Source of the DNA: Bacteroidaceae bacterium
GTDB taxonomy: Bacteria > Bacteroidota > Bacteroidia > Bacteroidales > Bacteroidaceae
Direction of reading: 5' to 3'
Assembly: GCA_017483765.1 (NCBI GenBank)
Contig: JAFUVE010000027.1
Coordinates: 62,001 to 126,000, forward strand
DNA: 64,000 nt
The position numbers were made by a program, and so were the translations under genes. This document shows positions 24,195 to 33,812 of this stretch, in pieces (the stretch's first letter is position 1; each line of letters opens with the position of its first letter). The notes below the pieces were generated by a model. That model was not told where the DNA came from. It worked only from the letters and a program-made list of their open reading frames with translations, and did no database searches.

Positions 24195-27100
24195 ATGAAA
24201 TTTGCAGAGCGCTCGCGTCTCAATCTCAGCGAGGTAAACAAAGAAATCTTAGAAAAATGGAGACAGCTTGATGTCTTCCACAGAAGTATGTCGGAACGCG
24301 AAGGATGTCCTTCGTTTATTTTCTATGAAGGACCACCTTCTGCCAACGGACATCCAGGCATCCACCACGTCATGGCAAGAAGCCTCAAGGACACAATATG
24401 CCGATACCGCACTATGCAGGGATACCAGGTAAAGCGGAAAGCAGGATGGGACACGCACGGACTGCCTGTCGAACTGGGAGTCGAGAAAGACCTCGGTATC
24501 ACCAAGGAGGATATCGGAAAGAAAATATCCATCGAAGAGTACAACGAGCACTGCCGAAGGAACGTCATGATGTACACAAACGAGTGGACAGACCTCAGCG
24601 AGAAAATGGGCTACTGGGTCGACCTCGAACATCCTTACATCACATACGAGAACAAATACATCGAGACGTTGTGGTGGCTGCTCAAACAGCTCTACGACAA
24701 GGACCTTCTTTACAAAGGATACACCATACAGCCTTACTCACCGGCGGCGGGCACAGGACTTTCCAGTCATGAGCTCAACCAGCCGGGATGCTACCGCGAC
24801 GTAAAGGACACGACGGCTACGGCTATTTTCAAGGCTATCGACACGAAGCCGGAGATGTGCAACTGGGGAACACCTTGCTTCATCGCATGGACCACTACGC
24901 CTTGGACACTGCCATCTAACACCGCACTCTGTGTCGGACCAAAAATCGACTATGTATGCCTGCAGACATACAACCCCTACACGGCGGAGAAAATCAGCCT
25001 CATCATGGCAGAAGCGCTCGTCAGCGCATACTTCAAGCCGGAGGGAGAGCAGGCTCAGATGGACGAGTTCAAGCAGGGAGACAAAATCGTGCCTTACCGC
25101 ATCGTCGGACACTACAAGGGCAGCGACCTCATCGGAATGCGATACGAGCAGCTCATGCCTTGGATCAAGCCGTGCGAGAAACTCGACGCAAACGCGGCGG
25201 ACTATATCCAGGAGTTCGCCAAGGAGCATCCTCAGAACATCTTCTCTGTCGGTTCCGACCAGTTCGTAGAGATGAGCGAGGCTGCATTCAGAGTCATACC
25301 GGGCGATTATGTCACTACAGACGACGGTACGGGAATCGTGCATATCGCGCTCACATTCGGTGCCGACGACCAGAGGGTCGGTAGGGCTGCGGGCGTACCA
25401 TCGCTATTCCTCATCAACAAGGCGGGAGAAACACGGCCTATGGTCGACCTCACCGGTAAGTACTACCTCATCGACGAGCTGGCTGACAACTTCGTCAATG
25501 CTTGTGTCGACAAGGAACTGTATGCCAACCACGCCGGAGACTACGTGAAGAACGCATACGCGCCGGAATTCAACAAGGACGGAAAATACGACGAGAAGGC
25601 TGCAAGCAAGGCGGAAGACCTCAACATCGTGCTGTGCATGGAGATGAAGAAGGCGGGGACGGCGCTGCGTATCGAGAAGCATGTGCACAACTACCCGCAC
25701 TGCTGGAGAACAGACAAGCCTGTACTCTACTATCCGCTCGACTCATGGTTCATTCGTTCAACGGCTCTCAAAGACCGTATGTTCGAACTCAACAAGACCA
25801 TCAACTGGAAGCCGGAAAGCACCGGTACAGGACGATTCGGCAACTGGCTCGAGAACCTCAACGACTGGAACCTCAGCCGGTCAAGATACTGGGGTACGCC
25901 GCTCCCGGTTTGGAGAAACAAGGACACGAAGGAGCAAATATGTATCGGAAGTGTAGAAGAACTCTATAACGAAATCGAAAAGAGCGTGGCTGCGGGAGTC
26001 ATGAAGTCCAATCCGCTCAAGGACAAAGGATTCGTTCCGGGAGACATGAGCGAGGAGAACTACCACCGCATCGACCTGCACCGCCCTTACGTCGACAACA
26101 TACTGCTCGTTTCGCCTCAAGGAAACGTGCTCACTCGCGAGCTCGACCTCATCGACGTATGGTTCGACTCAGGTTCCATGCCTTACGCGCAAATCCACTA
26201 CCCGTTCGAAAACAAGGAGGAGTTCGACAGCGGCAACATCTATCCGGCCGACTTCATCGCAGAGGGCGTAGACCAGACACGTGGATGGTTCTTCACGCTC
26301 CATGCTATTGCAACGATGGTTTTCGACTCCGTATCATTCAAGGCGGTCATCTCCAACGGACTCGTACTCGACAAGAACGGGCAGAAGATGTCCAAGCGAC
26401 TCGGAAATGCAATCGACCCGTTCGACAACATCGAGAAATACGGAACAGACGCAGTAAGATGGTACATGCTCACTAACTCTCAGCCGTGGGACAACCTCAA
26501 ATACGACGAGGCAGGAGTACAGGAAGTGGGACGTATGTTCTTCGGAAAACTCTTCGAATGTTATAAGTTCTTCGCCATGTACGCGAATGTCGACGGGTTC
26601 GCATACAAGGAGCCTGACGTGCCATTCGCACTGAGGCCGGAAATCGACCGGTGGATACTGTCCGAGCTCAACACGCTGGTGAAGAGCGTAACGGAGGGTC
26701 TCGACGACTACGAGCCTACGAAGGCGGGAAGACTCATTCAGACTTTCGTGCTCGACAACCTCTCCAACTGGTACGTAAGGCTCAACCGCAAGCGTTTCTG
26801 GGGAGGAGAGATGGACGAGGACAAGCTCTCAGCATACCAGACCTTATATACGTGCCTCGAGACGGTGGCAAAGCTCATCGCACCGTTCGCACCGTTCTTC
26901 GCCGACATGCTCTTCAACGACCTCAACAGCGTCACGGCACGCGAAAACACAGACTCGGTACACCTCGCAGCATTCCCTAAGCCGGACGGTAATGTCGACA
27001 AGGAGCTGGAACTACGCATGGAGATGGCGCAGACCATCACATCCATGGTGCTCTCTCTGAGAAAGAAGGAGCAGATCGTCGTCAAGCAGCCACTACAGAA

Positions 27101-27740
27101 GCTGGCCATACCGACGGCCGACCAGCAGACTCGCGAGAGAATCGACCAGGTGCGGCAGCTCATACTCGACGAGGTCAACGTCAAAGAGCTCGAATTCGTG
27201 GGCGACGGAGACGGACTGCTCGTCAAGAAGGTGAAGTGCAACTTCAGGGTCATGGGTAAGAAGTTCGGAAAGCAGATGAAGAGTGTCAGCGCGGCTGTCA
27301 ACGACATGACTCAGCAGCAAATAGCACAGCTGGAGAAGGAAGGGTCTATCAACCTCATCGTCGACGGGGCCGAGGCGCTCATCGAAGCTGACGACGTCGA
27401 AATCATCAGCGAGGACATGCCGGGATGGACCGTGGCAAACGAGGGTGCACTCACTGTAGCACTCGACATCGACATCACACCGGAACTCAAGAAGGAGTTC
27501 ATCGCGCGAGAGGTCATCAAGCGTATTCAGACCATACGTAAGGAGTCGGGATTCAACATCACCGACAGGGTCAACGTCACCATCTCCGACACGCCTGAAA
27601 TCACAGACGCGGTCAACAACCACGCTGAATTCATCGCCAGCCAGGTGCTTGCAAAAGGCATCACATTCGGGGTTGCTGACGGAGCTCAGGAAATCGAGAT
27701 CGACGGAGTGAAGACACTCATCAAGGTGGAAAAAGCATAA
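24195..27740 (+). CDS. ileS: isoleucyl-tRNA synthetase
   Basis: The 1181-residue class I synthetase charges tRNA-Ile. The HIGH-type motif is PSANGHPGIHHVMARSLKD near residue 50, and the KMSKR motif is KNGQKMSKRLGNAIDPFDNI near 735. WRTDKPVLYYPLDSWFIR and GVDQTRGWFFTLHAIA are also typical. The editing domain lies between the halves (TTDDGTGIVHIALTFGADDQRVG). The length and the long C-terminal part (residues 950-1181, no zinc-finger cysteines seen) fit the eukaryotic-like IleS of Bacteroidetes, a type often linked to mupirocin tolerance. lspA follows after 7 nt. Confidence 0.96.
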   Translation: MKFAERSRLNLSEVNKEILEKWRQLDVFHRSMSEREGCPSFIFYEGPPSANGHPGIHHVMARSLKDTICRYRTMQGYQVKRKAGWDTHGLPVELGVEKDLGITKEDIGKKISIEEYNEHCRRNVMMYTNEWTDLSEKMGYWVDLEHPYITYENKYIETLWWLLKQLYDKDLLYKGYTIQPYSPAAGTGLSSHELNQPGCYRDVKDTTATAIFKAIDTKPEMCNWGTPCFIAWTTTPWTLPSNTALCVGPKIDYVCLQTYNPYTAEKISLIMAEALVSAYFKPEGEQAQMDEFKQGDKIVPYRIVGHYKGSDLIGMRYEQLMPWIKPCEKLDANAADYIQEFAKEHPQNIFSVGSDQFVEMSEAAFRVIPGDYVTTDDGTGIVHIALTFGADDQRVGRAAGVPSLFLINKAGETRPMVDLTGKYYLIDELADNFVNACVDKELYANHAGDYVKNAYAPEFNKDGKYDEKAASKAEDLNIVLCMEMKKAGTALRIEKHVHNYPHCWRTDKPVLYYPLDSWFIRSTALKDRMFELNKTINWKPESTGTGRFGNWLENLNDWNLSRSRYWGTPLPVWRNKDTKEQICIGSVEELYNEIEKSVAAGVMKSNPLKDKGFVPGDMSEENYHRIDLHRPYVDNILLVSPQGNVLTRELDLIDVWFDSGSMPYAQIHYPFENKEEFDSGNIYPADFIAEGVDQTRGWFFTLHAIATMVFDSVSFKAVISNGLVLDKNGQKMSKRLGNAIDPFDNIEKYGTDAVRWYMLTNSQPWDNLKYDEAGVQEVGRMFFGKLFECYKFFAMYANVDGFAYKEPDVPFALRPEIDRWILSELNTLVKSVTEGLDDYEPTKAGRLIQTFVLDNLSNWYVRLNRKRFWGGEMDEDKLSAYQTLYTCLETVAKLIAPFAPFFADMLFNDLNSVTARENTDSVHLAAFPKPDGNVDKELELRMEMAQTITSMVLSLRKKEQIVVKQPLQKLAIPTADQQTRERIDQVRQLILDEVNVKELEFVGDGDGLLVKKVKCNFRVMGKKFGKQMKSVSAAVNDMTQQQIAQLEKEGSINLIVDGAEALIEADDVEIISEDMPGWTVANEGALTVALDIDITPELKKEFIAREVIKRIQTIRKESGFNITDRVNVTISDTPEITDAVNNHAEFIASQVLAKGITFGVADGAQEIEIDGVKTLIKVEKA

Positions 27741-27747
27741 GCCGGCT

Positions 27748-28464
27748 ATGACCAGGAAAAAGAAGCAACTCTTGATTGCAACGCTGCTGATCGTGGCTGT
27801 GCTTATCATCGACCAGACGATCAAGATTGCGGTCAAGACGTCCATGTACACGGGCGAGCGAATCGAAATCTTAAGCTGGTTCAAGCTGCTCTTCATCGAG
27901 AACAACGGAATGGCGTTCGGATGGGAACTGGGAGGAAAATATTTCCTTACCAGTTTCCGTATCATCGCCGTTTCGCTCATCGGATGGTTCATCGTTCGAA
28001 CGGTCAGGAAAGGGGCGCCAACGGGATTCATCGTATGCCTCGCACTCGTGCTGGCCGGGGCCGCTGGAAACATCATCGACTGCCTCTTCTACGGAATCTT
28101 TTTCGACGCACCGGCACCGCCCGAAGTGGCGCAGTTCGTCAGTCCAGGACAGGGATATTCCAGCATCATGCTCGGAAGGGTGGTTGATATGTTCTACTTT
28201 CCAATCGCTGAATGGGAAATGCCGGACTGGGGATGGGTTAACGGACTTCCGCTCATCCCGGAGGCTGGCGAGCACTGCGTGTTCTTCTCGGCTATCTTCA
28301 ACTTCGCTGACGCGGTCATCAGCTGCTCCATCGTAGCCCTCTTCATTTTCTACCATAAGCGACTCTCACTCGCGTTGGCATCCGGCAAGGAAGCAAAGGA
28401 AGTATCACAGGAAGCAAAGGAAGAATCCCGAGAAGAGAAGCCTGCTGAAGAACAATCAGTCTAA
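27748..28464 (+). CDS. lspA: lipoprotein signal peptidase with a charged C-terminal extension
   Basis: The 238-residue membrane protease removes signal peptides from prolipoproteins. The catalytic Asp residues are in AGAAGNIIDCLFYG and FNFADAVISCS. Four membrane segments are visible (LLIATLLIVAVLIIDQ and others). The chain is longer than the usual 160-210 residues because of an insert between the two catalytic motifs and a Lys/Glu-rich tail (KEAKEVSQEAKEESREEK). In many Bacteroidetes a dksA/traR gene lies between ileS and lspA; here the two are only 7 nt apart. The window contains many lipoproteins that would be substrates. Confidence 0.9.
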   Translation: MTRKKKQLLIATLLIVAVLIIDQTIKIAVKTSMYTGERIEILSWFKLLFIENNGMAFGWELGGKYFLTSFRIIAVSLIGWFIVRTVRKGAPTGFIVCLALVLAGAAGNIIDCLFYGIFFDAPAPPEVAQFVSPGQGYSSIMLGRVVDMFYFPIAEWEMPDWGWVNGLPLIPEAGEHCVFFSAIFNFADAVISCSIVALFIFYHKRLSLALASGKEAKEVSQEAKEESREEKPAEEQSV

Positions 28465-28592
28465 TGCAGGGAGTAAGAATCCGTCAAATGTAGGGACTTA
28501 CTTTATGTATGTCCGTATAACCCCCTGGTCCAACTTGTAATCATAACCTCACGAGCCCCCTAATATCCATAGTATAATCTTTACCACCCCTC

Positions 28593-29681
28593 ATGCGTTT
28601 CTCCTTTATCATATACCTTTTGCTTTCCGTCATGCTCCTGGCATGCGACGGACGCCCGTCTGGCGTACCGTCAAAAGGTAAGATGAAACGCATTCTCTAC
28701 GACTACCACAAGGCGCAGGCCATGGTTGGAACCACAGACCAGGGCGAGTACATCAACAGCGAGAAGCTCCTCCTCTCTGTTCTCGACAAGCACGGAATCG
28801 ACTCCGAGATGTTCGACTCCGCAATGGTGTGGTACTGCGAGAACCCTGAGCAGCTTCGATCCATCTATCAGGACATCGAGAAGCAGCTCAAGGCGGAAGA
28901 CGAGGAACTCCAGGCTAAGGTCGGCAGTTCTGAGATGACATCCATCTACAGTGAGGGCGACACCACCAATATCTGGACTGGCGCGTCGCTCATCGTGCTG
29001 AGGCCACAGCCCCTATTATGCCTCGAGCGATTCACGTTCAAGGCCGACACCAGCTACCGTCCATCCGACCACTTCATTCTCAACGCCGATGTCAAGTTCA
29101 TAAAAGAAGACCGTAGCGCCGGATCAACCCTCTACATGGCTCTCACCCTGCGCAACAAAGAAGGAAAAACATATAGCCAGGTGCTCCAGCCTCGCGGAAG
29201 CAGCATTCAGCGGATTGACATTTCGCAGGAGTCTGAGCAGCCAATCACAGACATCAGCGGATTCTTCTACTACAAGAGCGACCAGACCAAAACCAAGAGC
29301 ATGTGTGTCATCAACGGAATCTCGCTCATACGTATGCACATGAAGGAGGAGGTAGACTCACTCAATGTCGACTCGCTCAACACCGACTCACTCAACGCCG
29401 ACTCACTCATTCCGGACGAACAGCGTCAGCAGGACGACTCACCGGACATTCCGTCGGTACAGCTCTCCGACAGTGCTCCGTCTGGATCCACCATCCAGCC
29501 ACGCAAGCCCGTCGACCGTAAGAACGAAGTCAAGGACATCAAAATCCGCAGGGCTCCCGACGTCAAGCCGGCAGTTCCTGCCCAGCGGCGTCAGTCCATC
29601 CAGCAAGGACGACAGGCACAGCCTCAGCGGCAGACACAGCCTCGGCGTCCTCAGCCAGGCAGGCACTCACGCCGACAGTAG
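28593..29681 (+). CDS. DUF4296-domain lipoprotein with low-complexity tail
   Basis: The 362-residue product has a lipoprotein signal (IIYLLLSVMLLACDG). The DUF4296 domain covers residues 30-120 (MKRILYDYHKAQAM and GIDSEMFDSAMVWYCENPEQL), followed by a beta-rich part to about 250. DSLN-type repeats come next (DSLNVDSLNTDSLNADS), and the end is Pro/Gln/Arg-rich. DUF4296 genes commonly follow lspA in Bacteroidales, and this agrees. The role is unknown; the envelope is the likely site. The low-complexity tail is longer than I would expect for the family. Confidence 0.8.
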   Translation: MRFSFIIYLLLSVMLLACDGRPSGVPSKGKMKRILYDYHKAQAMVGTTDQGEYINSEKLLLSVLDKHGIDSEMFDSAMVWYCENPEQLRSIYQDIEKQLKAEDEELQAKVGSSEMTSIYSEGDTTNIWTGASLIVLRPQPLLCLERFTFKADTSYRPSDHFILNADVKFIKEDRSAGSTLYMALTLRNKEGKTYSQVLQPRGSSIQRIDISQESEQPITDISGFFYYKSDQTKTKSMCVINGISLIRMHMKEEVDSLNVDSLNTDSLNADSLIPDEQRQQDDSPDIPSVQLSDSAPSGSTIQPRKPVDRKNEVKDIKIRRAPDVKPAVPAQRRQSIQQGRQAQPQRQTQPRRPQPGRHSRRQ

Positions 29682-29762
29682 AGACCTCCATGCATGGCGT
29701 CTCATGGATTCCTGTAGAGTCATTCCATATAGAATCCCCCCACCGCCAATATCCCCAGCGGT

Positions 29763-29816
29763 ATCTGCTAACTTAGATGGTGTCCTCTAACTCAGATTGA
29801 GTCCTCTAACTCAGAT
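29763..29816. repeat. 19-nt period repeat GTCCTCTAACTCAGAT
   Basis: Two exact 16-nt units at 29782 and 29801 and one degenerate unit from 29763 lie 3' of the DUF4296 gene. They are followed by a family B hairpin. Confidence 0.7.
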
Positions 29817-29843
29817 CCTGCGATTGCCAAAGTTGTCTCCTAT

Positions 29844-29862
29844 GCCGCAACATTGTTGCGGC
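29844..29862. repeat. hairpin repeat family B, copy 3
   Basis: The hairpin GCCGCAAC-ATT-GTTGCGGC is preceded by TTGTCTCCTAT and GCGATTGCC, as in copy 2. Nothing else is seen in 29682-29955 apart from the 19-nt repeats. Confidence 0.8.
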
Positions 29863-29955
29863 CGTCAATCCCAGCCATCACCCCCCCGGCCATCCACGTC
29901 TCTGTCCGCATGGCCAAGGATATCCAAGTAAATTGTAAATCATAAATTCTCCCTC

Positions 29956-30159
29956 ATGTCCACCCCAACCCTCCGTCGAGTAGCGGCCAACTACCTCATC
30001 ATCAACGGCCGGCGTCTCATCAACCACGTCGTCGAGCTGCTCGACGGCCAGCTCGTCAACTACTATCCTCTCCAAGGAGAAATTCCCATGACAGAATGGC
30101 TCGGTGGCACAATAACCATCACCGACAACCGCGCTTACCACAACGGTAAGCCCTTATAG
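29956..30159 (+). CDS. small conserved-looking protein of unknown function
   Basis: The 67-residue product (MSTPTLRRVAANYLIINGRR...) looks like one small beta-rich domain: LRRVAANYLIINGRRLINHVVEL, LLDGQLVNYYPLQGE and GGTITITDNRAYHNGKPL. It has no signal peptide or membrane segment. The stretch is in the coding orientation of the ileS-lspA-DUF4296 group but separated by 274 nt with repeats. I believe it is a real gene because of its regular hydrophobic pattern and NGR/DNR turns, but I cannot name it. Confidence 0.55.
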   Translation: MSTPTLRRVAANYLIINGRRLINHVVELLDGQLVNYYPLQGEIPMTEWLGGTITITDNRAYHNGKPL

Positions 30160-30260
30160 GCAGGTTCTAAAAATATTCCCCCTCGTCTTGCAGCCTACGC
30201 TGTAAGCACCTGTCCGATTGAAGCCATAATCCTATTGAGGCTATCAATCCTATTGAAGCT

Positions 30261-30317
30261 ATTCATTCCATTACCAGCCATTCATTCCATTGCCAGTCAT
30301 TCATTCCATTGCCAGTC
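30261..30317. repeat. three tandem 19-nt repeats abutting a family A element
   Basis: Units ATTCATTCCATTRCCAGYC at 30261-30279, 30280-30298 and 30299-30317 run into the family A repeat that begins at 30315. Confidence 0.8.
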
Positions 30318-30346
30318 GAGTGGCGAGCGATATCATCGCGAGCAAG
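30315..30346. repeat. hairpin repeat family A, copy 3
   Basis: The 32-nt element with loop ATC. Its left flank (CCATTGCC) is shared with copy 1. It lies between the 67-residue gene and the 3' end of the methyltransferase gene. Confidence 0.75.
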
Positions 30347-30357
30347 TCAAGTGACTC

Positions 30358-31158
30358 CTACGTAACTGACATCCGTCGGAACTCTGAGCATACCACCGCC
30401 GTGGCGACGGCGACGTTCAGGGAGTCGGCTCCCTTGTCTGCACCGTTGAAATTGGGGATGGTGATCCGACGGTTGACACACCGGGCGACGGCATCGCTGA
30501 TGCCCTTTCCCTCGTTACCCATCACGATGACACCGAAAGGAGAGAGATGGCTGGAGTAGATGTTGTCGCCGTCAAGAAAAGTGCCATACACCGGAACGGT
30601 TGATTGAAGGGACGAGAGGAAGGCGGGGAGGTCGACATCCTGACAGACGTCAACCCTGGCCAGACTGCCCATTGTGGCCTGCACAACCTTCGGACTGAAC
30701 ACGTCGGCAGTGGCTTGAGAACAGACGACGGCGCTGATGCCAAACCAGTCGGCCAGACGGATGATGGTGCCCACATTGCCGGGATTCTGAACACAATCCA
30801 GCGCCAGACAAAGGCCTTTGCCACTGTCTGTGCCGGAGTCGCAATCCCCAATAAACGAACGGACTACTGACTCGTCGGCTGGACCTGGCATTTCGAAGAG
30901 CGCCAACACCTGCTGGGGATGCTCCTGGAAACTGAGTTTGCGCAGGTCATCGGAGCTGATCACATCGGTTTCAACGTCTGAGGGTATGGACGGCAAGCAA
31001 GGCGCCCACTCTGGAGTACAGCAGACGTAACGACAGGAGAAACGGCCCAACAAATCGCCTACTACCTTCGGGCCTTCCGCCACGAACAGACCGTTCGCCT
31101 GACGGTACTTACGGTGCTCCAGCGACCGCACAAGCTTTATCTTGTTCTTTGTTAACAC
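30358..31158 (-). CDS. SpoU/TrmH-family RNA 2'-O-methyltransferase
   Basis: The 266-residue protein has an N-terminal L30e-like substrate-binding domain (KLVRSLEHRKYRQANGLFVAEGPKVV). A C-terminal SPOUT domain carries all three motifs: LDCVQNPGNVGTIIRLADWFG, VIVMGNEGKGISDAV and ITIPNFNGADKGADSLNVAVATA. The family methylates 2'-O-ribose in rRNA or tRNA with S-adenosylmethionine. Exact target site is not clear. It is divergent from tamL, with promoters in 31159-31300. Confidence 0.88.
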   Translation of the reverse strand: MLTKNKIKLVRSLEHRKYRQANGLFVAEGPKVVGDLLGRFSCRYVCCTPEWAPCLPSIPSDVETDVISSDDLRKLSFQEHPQQVLALFEMPGPADESVVRSFIGDCDSGTDSGKGLCLALDCVQNPGNVGTIIRLADWFGISAVVCSQATADVFSPKVVQATMGSLARVDVCQDVDLPAFLSSLQSTVPVYGTFLDGDNIYSSHLSPFGVIVMGNEGKGISDAVARCVNRRITIPNFNGADKGADSLNVAVATAVVCSEFRRMSVT

Positions 31159-31205
31159 GGTAATGAAAAATATTTACTGCTTAATTTTTTAGAGATTCAT
31201 CATTG

Positions 31206-31213
31206 CAAAGGTA
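31206..31213 (-). promoter_or_regulatory. -7 box TACCTTTG for the RNA methyltransferase
   Basis: The minus strand reads TACCTTTGC, a TAnnTTTG match, 47 nt before the ATG at 31158. Confidence 0.55.
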
Positions 31214-31285
31214 AAAAGATTTTGCATAACGACAAAGGATTTTGCTTTTTTTTAGTTTCATAAGGCGTTTTTCATCTTTTTGTTG

Positions 31286-31293
31286 TAACTTTG
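31286..31293 (+). promoter_or_regulatory. -7 box TAACTTTG for tamL
   Basis: A strong TAnnTTTG match that ends 7 nt before the tamL ATG, implying an almost leaderless message. Confidence 0.55.
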
Positions 31294-31300
31294 CATCAGA

Positions 31301-33595
31301 ATGCGAAACAGACTCACACATATCATCACGATGATGCTGGCCATGGTGCTGCTGGCAGCTTGCTCCATCGACAAGTATATTCCTGACGACGGATTCTACC
31401 TGAAGAAGGTGAACGTAGTATCCGACAACGAGGAGGCAACAAAAGGACTGTCGCTAAGCGGATACGTGAAGCAGAACCCCAACACGAAGTGGTTCGGTAT
31501 CAAGGTGCCCATGAGAATATACTGTTCGACCAAGCCGGGCAGCAATGGCAAGGGAACACGAATCCTCCGAAACATCGGCGAGCCGCCGGCCATCATCGAC
31601 ACGACGAAAGTCAACGCCACAATCGCCGACATGACCCAGGTGATGAGCAATGCAGGATATATACAATGCAAGGTGGACACGACGATGCAGGTGGACAGGA
31701 AAAGGACGGTGCTCACATACCACGTCAGCCCAGGGGCATGCTACCGCGTAGGGACCATCAGGAGGGAGGTGAAGGACTCTCTGCTCGCCACGTTCATCAA
31801 CGGGGAGGATACAACGAAAAGCCTGCTGAAATCCGGGATGGCACTCGACATCAACGTGCTCAACGACGAGCGGAAACGGATCACCAAGACGCTGCGTAAC
31901 AGCGGATACTACAAGTTCAACAAGGAATACATCACGTTCACGGCCGACACGCTCATAGGAAGCAAAGTGGTGGACCTGACGATGAACGTGGCACTCCACA
32001 TAGAGAACGCACAGGCTGAGCTGGAGCCGCATCCAAAGTTCGACGTGAACAACATCACATACCTCGTCGACATGAACGCCGAAGGAAGCACCGACACCAT
32101 ATGGCACGATGGCAGCAGGATTGTGTACAAGGACAAGCTCAGGTTCCGACCGTCCCTGCTCACGAGCAACACCGCTTTCATCAAAGGACGGACATACAAA
32201 GACGAAGAGCAAAGCCAGACATACAACAACTTCGTCCGTCTGGGCGCCATCGCATACTCCAACATTCGGCTACGGCCATCGGAAGACAACGACAGCATCG
32301 ACTGCGACATCATTCTCAACCACGCACTCCCACAGTCCATCAGCTTCGACATCGAAGGAACCAACACGGCTGGTGACCTCGGGGCGGCGCTTTCCACTAC
32401 CTACCAGCACCGCAACCTCTTCAAAGGAAGCGAGTCCTTCTCCCTCAAACTACGTGGAGCATACGAGGCCATCACTGGGCTGGAGGGCTACGAGGGCAAC
32501 AGCTACAAGGAGTTTGGAGGAGAGGCAAGGCTGGGATTCCCCGGTTTCCTCCTCCCATACATCAGCAAACGATTCGGTGCCATGCACAAGGCGACTTCTG
32601 AAATCTCTGTGCAGTACAACTACCAGGACCGTCCGGAGTTCAACCGACGGGTGATGACGGCTGCATGGAGATACAGATGGCAGAGCCTCAACCAGCATTT
32701 CCAAAACCGATTCGACCTGCTGGAGGTGAACTACATCAACATGCCCTGGATATCATCCACGTTCAGGGAACAATACCTCGACTCCATCGGAAAGCAGAAC
32801 GCAATACTAAGATACAACTACGAGAACCTGCTCATCACTAAACTCGGGTTCAACTTCATTTACAACTCGCTCGGCACGTCCATGATCTCAACATACGGAA
32901 AGAACGCGCTGGTAGTGAGAGGAAACATCGAGACGTCGGGAAACCTGCTCAACGCATACACCAGCATTTTCGGGGGACACCACGACAACCAGGGACACCG
33001 AACTTTCTGCGGTATTGCATACGCGCAGTATGTGAGAGGAGACTTCGACATATCAAAGAGCGTTGTCATCGACCACAACAACTCGTTCGCCATGCACCTC
33101 GGAGTCGGCGTGGCGGTGCCTTACGGAAACACGGACGTGCTGCCATTCGAGAAACGTTACTTCGCTGGAGGTGCGAACAGCGTCAGGGGATGGTCGGTGC
33201 GGTCGCTCGGGCCGGGAGGATACAACCGCCACGACAACGCCATCAACTTCATCAACCAAAGCGGAGACATCAAGCTCGACATGAGCCTGGAATGGAGAAC
33301 ATTCCTGTTCTGGAAAATCAACGGGGCTATTTTTATCGACGGTGGTAACATCTGGACGATCAGGCGATATGCAGACCAGCCTGACGGGGAGTTCCGATTC
33401 GACAAGTTCCTCAGCCAAATCGCTTTCAGCTACGGACTCGGACTGAGACTCTCGCTCGACTTCTTCACCCTGCGATTCGACGCCGGTATGAAAGCAATAG
33501 ACCCTGCATACCACGGAAAAGACCACTATCCATTGCTACACCCCGACTTCGGACGAGACTTCACTTTCCACTTCGCTGTGGGACTGCCGTTCTGA
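31301..33595 (+). CDS. tamL: TamL-type lipidated Omp85/BamA-family outer membrane protein
   Basis: The 764-residue protein starts with a lipoprotein signal (MMLAMVLLAACSIDKYIPDDGFYL), so it is a lipidated TamA variant (TamL) as found in Bacteroidetes. POTRA-like repeats follow (PGACYRVGTIRREVKDSLL and others). The C-terminal half is a 16-stranded barrel-type surface antigen domain with FDIEGTNTAGDLGAALSTTYQHRNLFKG, YFAGGANSVRGWSVRSLGPG (the VRGW/F motif) and a terminal aromatic residue (HFAVGLPF). The family helps to insert proteins into the outer membrane, usually with TamB. No tamB gene is seen in the window. A -7 box lies 7 nt before the start. Confidence 0.88.
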   Translation: MRNRLTHIITMMLAMVLLAACSIDKYIPDDGFYLKKVNVVSDNEEATKGLSLSGYVKQNPNTKWFGIKVPMRIYCSTKPGSNGKGTRILRNIGEPPAIIDTTKVNATIADMTQVMSNAGYIQCKVDTTMQVDRKRTVLTYHVSPGACYRVGTIRREVKDSLLATFINGEDTTKSLLKSGMALDINVLNDERKRITKTLRNSGYYKFNKEYITFTADTLIGSKVVDLTMNVALHIENAQAELEPHPKFDVNNITYLVDMNAEGSTDTIWHDGSRIVYKDKLRFRPSLLTSNTAFIKGRTYKDEEQSQTYNNFVRLGAIAYSNIRLRPSEDNDSIDCDIILNHALPQSISFDIEGTNTAGDLGAALSTTYQHRNLFKGSESFSLKLRGAYEAITGLEGYEGNSYKEFGGEARLGFPGFLLPYISKRFGAMHKATSEISVQYNYQDRPEFNRRVMTAAWRYRWQSLNQHFQNRFDLLEVNYINMPWISSTFREQYLDSIGKQNAILRYNYENLLITKLGFNFIYNSLGTSMISTYGKNALVVRGNIETSGNLLNAYTSIFGGHHDNQGHRTFCGIAYAQYVRGDFDISKSVVIDHNNSFAMHLGVGVAVPYGNTDVLPFEKRYFAGGANSVRGWSVRSLGPGGYNRHDNAINFINQSGDIKLDMSLEWRTFLFWKINGAIFIDGGNIWTIRRYADQPDGEFRFDKFLSQIAFSYGLGLRLSLDFFTLRFDAGMKAIDPAYHGKDHYPLLHPDFGRDFTFHFAVGLPF

Positions 33596-33786
33596 TTGAG
33601 GTATTATGCATGTCATGCTTGAGAAAAATGCACTTTATTCCCAGAATGGACTTCAAGACGCTGGAAAATAAGAGAATCTTTTGGAAAAAGAGGCAGACAC
33701 AGGCTAAGATAATTCATTATGGATTTATTTTTTTAGAACATGACTAAAATCTTAATCTGAAATTTGATGAATTTCTAAAAATTTTG

Positions 33787-33794
33787 TAATTTTG
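33787..33794 (+). promoter_or_regulatory. -7 box TAATTTTG for the toxin-antitoxin pair
   Basis: A TAnnTTTG match 18 nt before the antitoxin ATG at 33813. The stretch 33596-33786 after tamL is AT-rich, with no gene seen. Confidence 0.5.
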
Positions 33795-33812
33795 CTTTTA
33801 AATCAATACAAT

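Noticed and set aside
27093..28076. Open frame of 327 codons on the minus strand
   Set aside because: It spans the end of ileS and most of lspA, both firmly identified, and its product looks random.
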